Assembly: GCF_021976095.1 (NCBI RefSeq)
Contig: NW_025813489.1
Span: 290,001-354,000 of the forward strand
Origin: Xenia sp. Carnegie-2017
Taxonomy: Eukaryota; Cnidaria; Anthozoa; Malacalcyonacea; Xeniidae
Direction: 5' to 3'
DNA length: 64,000 bases
Both the position numbers and the translations under genes were made by a program. Of the stretch, positions 57,535-64,000 are shown in pieces (position 1 is the first letter of the stretch; each line of letters starts with the position of its first letter). The notes under the pieces were generated by a model that saw only the letters and a program-made list of their open reading frames with translations, was not told the DNA's origin and did no database searches.

Positions 57535-58803
57535 TTATAAAACATATTTAACTAATATGAATGTTGATAGTGTTGATATACCGAGTAAAGCAATCATATC
57601 TGTTTGATGGGGATTATTTACCGTCAATTTTATATGTTTATGTACTAATGGTTTTTTATTCACTTCATCTAGAGTATCTAAGTGTTGAGATGGTGTATTA
57701 TCTTGATGTACTTTTTTAGGTTCTTCCTTTTTAACTCCATAATAATTTATTTTAAAATTAATACCGAATTTCATAGTTTTATTAGCTAGTGTTAAAATAT
57801 TATTATACCCATCAATCTTTTTATTTAATATGATCATACGGCTGGGTATTAAAATTATATCAGGGCTGATTGCCATATTCAAAATAACATTCGTGTCTTT
57901 TATACTTTTTCTCATGTTAGATATCAATACAGTCGTATCATTCTGTACTATATTATCATTTAGTAATTTCCTAAAAACTTTTTGAGTTTGCAGGCTCTTA
58001 GCACCATGATTAACAATTGACCATCTTGTATCTGCTTGACTGCCTAAAATTGTATAAACAAAGCTTTCAATGCTCTCTTGCAAAAGAACTTTTCCTATTG
58101 ATGTAATACCTTCAGAATGATATGCAATGAAGCTCCTATAATCAGTAGTTGAATATTGAAAATTAACATAATAACCATCATTGCTTTTATCAAATTTTAA
58201 AATACCTTTATAAGGTATATGCTTTTTCAATTCCGTAAAGTCATATTTGTCTAATAACGATGGATGCTTCATAAATTTTCGGATCTGATAATATAAATGG
58301 TATTTAACAAGGCTTTGTATAATTCTACTTTTATCAAAATTTAAATGATTAAGCCCGATGCCGCTTAAAAAACTAGCAACATAAGCCCCACAAATCATAG
58401 CGTAGTACGCTTCTTGTTTATAATTTAAATGATTTTTAATATTATATCTTATACCAGTCGACTGTTCTTTTTTACTTTTAATTTCACTTGACCATGTGGC
58501 TGTTATAGGTGGTAAACTACTCATAAAATAATCACTCTCTGTGACGTATAATCTAAAGTTACAAATATCAACATTTACCGGCCTTTGAAATGTAGGTTTT
58601 ACAATAAATTTTGAGGACCACCTATGGATCGATTTATCGAAATACTCCTCAGAATGACCTTCATCTCCATTAACAGCTGCTATTAGATTTGAAAACAAAG
58701 GCGTTTTAGTCGTTTCTAAATATATTTTTGGCCATGTTGGTACATGTTTTAAACCATCATCACCTAATTTTATAGCATTTTCTTCTATTTGTTTGCCTGA
58801 CAT
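57535..58803 (-). CDS. Polinton 422-residue protein with C-terminal anchor
   Basis: A long soluble part (for example WPKIYLETTKTPLFSNLIAA, FQYSTTDYRSFIAYHSEG) ends in one membrane span (MIALLGISTLSTFILVKYVL). No family recognised. It starts 12 bases from the divergent gene at 58,816, so the two share a start region. As a tail-anchored protein beside four small membrane proteins, it could be a virion or assembly membrane component; this is inference only. Confidence 0.65.
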   Translation of the reverse strand: MSGKQIEENAIKLGDDGLKHVPTWPKIYLETTKTPLFSNLIAAVNGDEGHSEEYFDKSIHRWSSKFIVKPTFQRPVNVDICNFRLYVTESDYFMSSLPPITATWSSEIKSKKEQSTGIRYNIKNHLNYKQEAYYAMICGAYVASFLSGIGLNHLNFDKSRIIQSLVKYHLYYQIRKFMKHPSLLDKYDFTELKKHIPYKGILKFDKSNDGYYVNFQYSTTDYRSFIAYHSEGITSIGKVLLQESIESFVYTILGSQADTRWSIVNHGAKSLQTQKVFRKLLNDNIVQNDTTVLISNMRKSIKDTNVILNMAISPDIILIPSRMIILNKKIDGYNNILTLANKTMKFGINFKINYYGVKKEEPKKVHQDNTPSQHLDTLDEVNKKPLVHKHIKLTVNNPHQTDMIALLGISTLSTFILVKYVL

Positions 58804-58815
58804 ATAATATAAGCT
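58804..58815. promoter_or_regulatory. divergent start region of the two gene blocks
   Basis: Only 12 bases separate the two facing start codons (58,803 leftward and 58,816 rightward). The sequence is TATA-rich. The leftward and rightward blocks diverge here. A second ATG at 58,825, directly after TATAT, may be the true rightward start. Confidence 0.5.
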
Positions 58816-59487
58816 ATGTTATATATGAAGTTTACTGTTTTTATTGATGGAGATAGTAAAAAAATCAACTTACAAGAAAGTATAGTAACAACTAACTATT
58901 CATATTTATATATAAAGAAAGCTTATGTGTATTGGGAATATAAAAATATTGAATTAAATACTTTAGCTTTTACATTAGGACCTATTAAATATAATATAGA
59001 TGCTGGATACTGGACTTTTAAGATGCTTAAAACATTTCTTGAGTCTTTTGATTTAAAACTGGAGATGATAGAAAACAACGGAACTTGTAAAATAACTAAT
59101 AATAGTGATGAAATATTAGTATTGTCTGATACTCTTATTAAAATGTTAGGTTTTAATAATACTATAAAAACTTTTAAAAGAAATGATGTAAAAAGTGGTG
59201 TTTCAAAAGTAGATATAAACATGGGGTTAAAATATGTGCAAATTTCTTCTAATATTGTAAATTCAAGTTATAATTATAACCCTGAAGGAAAAAAAAGTAA
59301 TATAGCTTTAACTTTACCAGTAATAACAATTCAGTCGTTATTTGGCACTGTATATGAATACAACGATATTGAATCTAAAGTTGTAATTGTAAAAGGAGCC
59401 TTTAACGAGCTAATATTTAATATATTTGATCAAGATGGACACCCTGTGAATGTAGGTAGTATTCTAATTGAATGTTATCTTGAGTAA
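58816..59487 (+). CDS. putative penton (minor capsid) protein of the Polinton
   Basis: 223 residues, rich in beta strands. It ends with DIESKVVIVKGAFNELIFNI then FDQDGHPVNVGSILIE, a hydrophobic-DxxG-hydrophobic pattern typical of single-jelly-roll penton proteins of Polinton-class elements. The position, upstream of integrase and capsid, also fits. No direct residue match can be shown here. Confidence 0.5.
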   Translation: MLYMKFTVFIDGDSKKINLQESIVTTNYSYLYIKKAYVYWEYKNIELNTLAFTLGPIKYNIDAGYWTFKMLKTFLESFDLKLEMIENNGTCKITNNSDEILVLSDTLIKMLGFNNTIKTFKRNDVKSGVSKVDINMGLKYVQISSNIVNSSYNYNPEGKKSNIALTLPVITIQSLFGTVYEYNDIESKVVIVKGAFNELIFNIFDQDGHPVNVGSILIECYLE

Positions 59488-59492
59488 GTTAA

Positions 59493-60590
59493 ATGGATGA
59501 AGATATTAAAATTGAGCAAAGTTTAAGAGATATTTATTATAATCCACAAACAGGATATCAATCAGCAGAACGATTGTATCAAAAGGCATTAGAAGAAGGT
59601 ATAGATGTTAGTAGAAAACAGGTTAAAGAATGGTTAATATCTCAAGATACATACACTAGATATAAACCTATTATTAGAAGACATAAATTCAGACAAACAA
59701 GGGTAAACTATCTTGGTGAACAAATACAGATGGATTTAGTTGATATGAGTTCTTATAAATATAAAAACAATGGTTATTATTGGATATTAACAGCTATTGA
59801 AATATTAAGTAGATATGCATTTGCTATCCCTGTTTATAGGAAAGACACAAATAATATGACAAAAGCTGTTGCAAAACTATTAAGTCAATTTAAAGATAGA
59901 TTTAATAATTACCCGAAATTAGCTCAATTTGATGATGGTAAAGAATTTTATAATGTAGGTGTCAAATCATTATTAGAGAAACATGAAATTAAGTACTTTT
60001 CTACTAAAAATGATAAAAAGGCTTCGATTGTCGAACGATTTAACAGAACTATTAAAACATCTATGTGGAAATATTTTTACAGTAAAGGAACATATAAATG
60101 GATTGATATATTAGATGATTTAGTATATAATTATAACAATACAAAACACAGTACAATCTTGATGAAGCCTAAAGATGTTAATAAAAAGAATGAAGATGAA
60201 GTATGGAATACATTATACGGTCATGAAGTTGCTTATTTACCATTACCTAAGATTAAAATTGGTGATATGGTTAGAATATCAAAGTATAAATCTATATTTA
60301 CGAAAGGCTATGAAGCAAATTTTACAGAAGAGTTGTTTAAAGTGACTAAAGTTATTAGAGGAGATCCGAATTTATATGAGATAGAAGATTTAGAAGGAGA
60401 GCCTATAATCGGTAAATTTTATGAAAAGGAACTATCAGTTGTAAATAAGAAAGATGATGTTTATAGAGTTGAAAAGATATTAAAACGTAAGAATTTTAAA
60501 GGTAAAAAGATGGTTTTAGTTAAATGGTTAGGTTATGATAATAAACATAACAATTGGATCCCTGAAAGTGAAATACAAAATATAGAGTAA
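59493..60590 (+). CDS. INT: retroviral-type integrase with chromodomain
   Basis: 365 residues. Catalytic-core motifs are QIQMDLVDM (Asp 81), AQFDDGKEF (Asp 147) and ASIVERFNRTIK (Glu 181), a D-D-E set. A helical N-terminus (about 1-65) precedes it, and a chromodomain ends the protein (about 320-365: YRVEKILKRKNF, VLVKWLGYDNKHNNWIPES). Polinton integrases cut and join the ends and make 6-bp target duplications. The chromodomain would steer insertion to marked chromatin. Confidence 0.94.
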   Translation: MDEDIKIEQSLRDIYYNPQTGYQSAERLYQKALEEGIDVSRKQVKEWLISQDTYTRYKPIIRRHKFRQTRVNYLGEQIQMDLVDMSSYKYKNNGYYWILTAIEILSRYAFAIPVYRKDTNNMTKAVAKLLSQFKDRFNNYPKLAQFDDGKEFYNVGVKSLLEKHEIKYFSTKNDKKASIVERFNRTIKTSMWKYFYSKGTYKWIDILDDLVYNYNNTKHSTILMKPKDVNKKNEDEVWNTLYGHEVAYLPLPKIKIGDMVRISKYKSIFTKGYEANFTEELFKVTKVIRGDPNLYEIEDLEGEPIIGKFYEKELSVVNKKDDVYRVEKILKRKNFKGKKMVLVKWLGYDNKHNNWIPESEIQNIE

Positions 60591-60598
60591 TCTATATA

Positions 60599-61828
60599 AT
60601 GGCAGAAAATTTTGATTATATTGAATTAGAAGATAAGAAGCAAGAAGATAATAACGATGATAATGAAGATAATAACGATGATAATGAAGATTGGCAAAAG
60701 TTTCAATTTATTGATGAAACGTCATTTAATGGTGATAATTTTGGTGTAACAATAAGAAAAAAGACAAATAAAACTAATACTCTTCCTGATGTTCCTACTT
60801 CCACTCCTGTTTATACAAATATTAATAGACCTGAAAATGAAGTTTCTTTTGCTGTTGAAAATTTCATTACAAAAAATTATAAAAAAGAGTTTAGATTTAA
60901 TCACCTAAAAGGTATGGCAGCTTATGAAGGTTTAAATTTAAAATTAAATTTAGGTAAAACTGATATAAATAATATTACTTACAAACCATTAAATACAAGA
61001 AATAAACGAAGCAAAAAAGGTATAATTGTTTTGACACGTAATAATAATGGAATACTACAATATAATAAAAATAAAATTGCTAAAGAAGCTGTTAAACAAT
61101 TTAAAAACGAAATTAAAAGAATTATTAATTTGCAAGATGAATTTTTGGAAACTGAAGAGAGTATGCCTATGGTTGATTTAAATAATAAATATACAGAAAA
61201 TTTCAATCAAATAACTAATCAAGAAATCAGAGAACATAAGGGTGTAATGACTCCATCTGGAACTATTGATAAAAGAACACGCCCACAATTCATAGAAGCA
61301 CAAATAAATCACTTTTCTGAAGAGCTAAACAAAACTATAGCTAGAATAGATGAAATAGAAAATGAAAATGGTATTGGCAACGATATTGATGAATTAACTA
61401 ATTTGCATGAAAGAGCCGCTGAATTAGAAATTATAATTAAAGAAGAACAAGAGCAATTAGATAAAGAGGATGTACGAGAGGAACAGGAAGAAGACATTAC
61501 TAGATTACAACGATTTAAAGAATGGGTTAAGGAAAATATCCCAGGATTATCAGCTTTAGCTATATCTGTGGCTGGAATAATTACAACCATTGTCATTGGT
61601 GCAAGAAAAGCAATCCTACAAGGTGCTCAAGCTACTAGTAAATTTTCTAAGGCTTTAGCAAATCTAGGTAAAAAATTATGGCCAGTGTTAGGATCATTAT
61701 TGAATATTATCTCTCAGGCTATATCTTGGGGAGCTAAAGGTTTAGCATGGTTAGCTTCTAATCTTTGGATTTTAGCTATTGCTGCTGCTTTGTTAATATA
61801 TGATAAGTATAAACAAAGAAGAAAATAA
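60599..61828 (+). CDS. Polinton protein with hydrophobic C-terminus
   Basis: 409 residues: a very acidic start (KQEDNNDDNEDNNDDNEDW), a central coiled coil (about 200-300), and a hydrophobic, small-residue-rich last 100 residues (LSALAISVAGIITTIVIGAR, LAWLASNLWILAIAAALLIY). Such a membrane-active tail next to capsid genes resembles the idea of a cement or membrane-lytic virion protein, but no family match is visible. Confidence 0.6.
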   Translation: MAENFDYIELEDKKQEDNNDDNEDNNDDNEDWQKFQFIDETSFNGDNFGVTIRKKTNKTNTLPDVPTSTPVYTNINRPENEVSFAVENFITKNYKKEFRFNHLKGMAAYEGLNLKLNLGKTDINNITYKPLNTRNKRSKKGIIVLTRNNNGILQYNKNKIAKEAVKQFKNEIKRIINLQDEFLETEESMPMVDLNNKYTENFNQITNQEIREHKGVMTPSGTIDKRTRPQFIEAQINHFSEELNKTIARIDEIENENGIGNDIDELTNLHERAAELEIIIKEEQEQLDKEDVREEQEEDITRLQRFKEWVKENIPGLSALAISVAGIITTIVIGARKAILQGAQATSKFSKALANLGKKLWPVLGSLLNIISQAISWGAKGLAWLASNLWILAIAAALLIYDKYKQRRK

Positions 61829-61845
61829 AATATGTTTTAATATAT

Positions 61846-63087
61846 ATGAATAGATTATTACAAGAAGAGCTTTTACCTGGTTATAAAAGGACTGCTATGA
61901 CAAAAATTAAAGGTAACCGTACTTTTTATAGTATAACCTTTAATCCTAATAGTCTTAAACCGAATGAACAAGTTTATGTTAATATTCCGAAATTGAAAGC
62001 AAATAGTTGTTTAGTGCCTGGTTCACTTAATCTATCGTTTGATCTTAAAATCAGTAATGCAAAAAGTCACTTTTTAAATAATCTCAGTAAGATTTTACAA
62101 CATAGACTACAAATTAAAGTGGCTGGGGAAACCCTTTACGATTGTAGTGAACATAATGTTATAAGTGTATACAAAGACTTGTGGTTACCTAAAAGTGATA
62201 GACAAGGCCTTATTGAATATGGTATATGTAGTGAAAATTTACGAAAACTTATTTCTAAGGATGATAGTTCTACAACAAGTGGAAATTCAGAAAAAGTATC
62301 AGATAAATTAATGTTTGATATTTATGGGACAAGACAGAAAATTAATATTGATAATATTCTTAAAGATCATGGTCTTTATTGTCCTTTCAATATGAATAAT
62401 AACTTTCAATACATAATAACATTACCCCCGAGCGATCAAGTCCTTATTCCTCAAAGCGGTCAATCTAGAGGTGATTATGAATTAGAAAATATCCAACTAG
62501 AATATGAAGCTATTGAGAATCAAGAAATTGCAGATGAGGTGACAAATTTATATTCTGTAGGAAGAAGTCTATTTTATCAACATATAACCCTATTAAAAAA
62601 GGAAAAATGGGATAAGTCAAGTACATTACAGAATGTTAACGTCAATGTACCTCGTAAAAGTATGAAAGGTATTATACTACTATTCACAGACAATTCAATT
62701 AGTGATAGCGAGGAATTTATATATCCATTAATCGATGAAGTAAAATTGACTATTGAAGGTGTACCTAATATGATTTTCGCCCAAGGTATGAATAAAACAC
62801 TCTTTTATGAAGAAGCAAGAAAATTTTTTGATAGAACTATTCCTATAGATTGCTTCATGACAATTGAAAAATTTTATAAAGATAAATTTGCATTAGTTAT
62901 CGATCTACGCACCTTTCAAGAAAAAAATATTGCTGGTAATGGAAAACGAATTGTTAATACTCAAAACGGCATTCTGCTTGAAATTAAAAAGAGAGCATAT
63001 ACAAAAGATTTAAACTGTTACATCTATGTTTTTAGTGATGCTCTTGTTCAATTTGTTAATAATGATTTACAAAGTATTCAATACTAA
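61846..63087 (+). CDS. MCP: major capsid protein, double jelly roll (Polinton)
   Basis: 413 residues. TFYSITFNPNSLKPNEQVYV then NIPKLKANSCLVPGSLNLSF resembles the N-terminus of Polinton/adintovirus hexon-like capsids. Later are DYELENIQLEYEAIENQEIA and KLTIEGVPNMIFAQGMNK. The location directly before the packaging ATPase supports it. Forms hexameric capsomers in this family. Confidence 0.85.
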   Translation: MNRLLQEELLPGYKRTAMTKIKGNRTFYSITFNPNSLKPNEQVYVNIPKLKANSCLVPGSLNLSFDLKISNAKSHFLNNLSKILQHRLQIKVAGETLYDCSEHNVISVYKDLWLPKSDRQGLIEYGICSENLRKLISKDDSSTTSGNSEKVSDKLMFDIYGTRQKINIDNILKDHGLYCPFNMNNNFQYIITLPPSDQVLIPQSGQSRGDYELENIQLEYEAIENQEIADEVTNLYSVGRSLFYQHITLLKKEKWDKSSTLQNVNVNVPRKSMKGIILLFTDNSISDSEEFIYPLIDEVKLTIEGVPNMIFAQGMNKTLFYEEARKFFDRTIPIDCFMTIEKFYKDKFALVIDLRTFQEKNIAGNGKRIVNTQNGILLEIKKRAYTKDLNCYIYVFSDALVQFVNNDLQSIQY

Positions 63088-63105
63088 ATAACTAGTAATA
63101 TATAA

Positions 63106-63705
63106 ATGGACACACCCTTTAATATGATTATTGTAGGCATGACGAATTGTGGTAAAAGTCATTACCTTCTCACAATGTTAGAAAAAAACTTTAATAAACA
63201 TTTTGATTATATCATTTTATTATGTCCAACGCTATCATATAATAAAACCTATCAAGAATTTAAATATATACATGATAATGATTTAATTAAAGTAGAATGT
63301 GACCAAGATCAGGTAGATATTGTTTTAAAATATGTTAGTGATGTATATAAAGGGACAAATAGTCTTATTATACTTGATGATTGTGCAAGTTGCTTAGATG
63401 TTAAAAATAGGACATCAGAATTAATAAGATTAGGGTTCAGTGCTCGTCATTATGGGCTTAGTAGTATCGTTATTACACAGCAATTGACAAGTATTGCCAA
63501 ACCTTATCGTGAAAATATAAGTTATTTAGTTACATTTTATAATCCAAACCGCAATGATATGAAAACCATATTTGATGATTATCTTTATGGTTTTCAGAAA
63601 AATGATATAGAAGAAATAACCAAAAAATTGAAAAATAATAAGTATGCACATTTAGAAATTCAACTTGTATACCCATACCAATGGAAAATTGTTATTCCGC
63701 AATAA
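63106..63705 (+). CDS. ATPase: A32-like genome-packaging ATPase (Polinton)
   Basis: 199 residues, the usual length for the family. Walker A is IIVGMTNCGKSHY, Walker B is SLIILDDCA, and the sensor-like ITQQLTSIA follows RHYGLSS. In FtsK/HerA-type packaging ATPases of Polintons and NCLDV this order is the same. Starts 19 bases after the capsid stop. Confidence 0.93.
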   Translation: MDTPFNMIIVGMTNCGKSHYLLTMLEKNFNKHFDYIILLCPTLSYNKTYQEFKYIHDNDLIKVECDQDQVDIVLKYVSDVYKGTNSLIILDDCASCLDVKNRTSELIRLGFSARHYGLSSIVITQQLTSIAKPYRENISYLVTFYNPNRNDMKTIFDDYLYGFQKNDIEEITKKLKNNKYAHLEIQLVYPYQWKIVIPQ

Positions 63706-63725
63706 AACATGTGTTATATATATAT

Positions 63726-64000
63726 ATGCCAAAGCGTAAAGAGCCTGAAACAATTAATGATATAATTAATGAGATTGATTCCACAAATGATATTATCAAA
63801 GACGCGGTATGTGATGAAAATATACAAGATAAACCGCAAGAAAGTTTTAATAAAAGAGATCAACTACTTAAACTAGCTGAATATGGTGATTTAGACAAGT
63901 CAGTTGCTTACATTAAAAAAGCTAGTCAAAAAATTATTGATAAATTATACACTGAATACGAGAAAAAACGATTACAAAAAGCTAATGAGTTTTTAACTGA
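63726..64000 (+). CDS. Polinton gene running off the window
   Basis: ATG directly after TATATATATAT. 91 residues are visible, charged and helical (KREPETIND-like start, KSVAYIKKASQKIIDKLYTE). No family recognised. No protease (C5-type) signature is seen in the part available. Confidence 0.6.
   Translation, partial: MPKRKEPETINDIINEIDSTNDIIKDAVCDENIQDKPQESFNKRDQLLKLAEYGDLDKSVAYIKKASQKIIDKLYTEYEKKRLQKANEFLT

Larger units (their letters stand above)
48588..64000. mobile_element. Polinton/Maverick (adintovirus class), left 15.4 kb
   Basis: The element starts AGTAGTATAGTACATGGGGG exactly where similarity to kinesin copy A (reverse of 11,143) stops; AG is the usual Polinton terminal dinucleotide. 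It encodes a protein-primed family B DNA polymerase, a retroviral-type integrase with a chromodomain, a putative penton, a double-jelly-roll major capsid and an A32-like packaging ATPase, the defining Polinton set. Leftward and rightward gene blocks meet at 58,803/58,816. All visible genes are open and no break was noticed, so this part looks whole. The right end is outside the window, so the 6-bp target duplication cannot be checked. Open frames and insertion in an already duplicated segment make it young. Confidence 0.92.

Overview
This is eukaryotic, almost certainly invertebrate animal DNA: A/T-rich, with exons split by GT-AG introns, animal gene families (an FGFR-like receptor kinase, NDC80, kinesin-14/KIFC1, a LARP1-type La motif, a CIB-type EF-hand, a deoxynucleoside kinase) and a very dense load of transposons. 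The repertoire (P/THAP9-like, Tc1-like, hAT MITE, Penelope-like, DIRS-like, Polinton) fits a marine or freshwater invertebrate such as a cnidarian or sponge; the sequence alone does not settle the species.

Layout. 0-5 kb: a coiled-coil exon and the last six exons of a deoxynucleoside-kinase-like gene (+). 5.7-9.1 kb: a P-superfamily transposase remnant, a Tc1-like element with long inverted ends, and two hairpins. 9.3-13.6 kb: kinesin-14 copy A (+); its motor exons keep frame to the stop. 13.9-14.6 kb: a 19-bp minisatellite. 15.7 kb: one CIB-type EF-hand exon (-). 17.9-39.2 kb: an NDC80 gene (-) broken up and multiplied into at least three partial copies plus loose exon copies. Palindromes sit at copy junctions, a DIRS-like element (28.8-32.2 kb) interrupts copy 2, and a P-superfamily transposon with about 570-bp ends and an 8-bp target duplication lies at 33.8-36.0 kb. 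39.5 kb: a LARP1-type exon. 40-48.6 kb: kinesin-14 copy B, with its 5' half in the + direction and its 3' half inverted. Between the halves lie a Penelope-like remnant, a hAT MITE with 8-bp target duplications and a decayed FGFR-like kinase.

48,588 to the window end: a Polinton/Maverick (adintovirus-class) element inserted in the inverted kinesin segment. The homologous segment of copy A shows the empty site. Its visible part looks whole: a palindromic terminal region with about 226-bp tandem units, a leftward block (protein-primed DNA polymerase, zinc proteins, a VLTF3-like protein, a run of membrane proteins) and a rightward block (putative penton, chromodomain integrase, hydrophobic-tailed protein, double-jelly-roll major capsid, packaging ATPase, and an unfinished gene). 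The right end lies beyond the window, and no protease gene is seen.

How it fits together: two mitotic genes, NDC80 (kinetochore) and kinesin-14 (spindle motor), were locally duplicated with inversions, and mobile elements inserted before and after those duplications. The least described parts are the Polinton's five-gene membrane block and its palindromic tandem terminus, and the palindromes at NDC80 junctions. Exon boundaries were placed by eye from splice signals and phase, so they may be off by a few bases.
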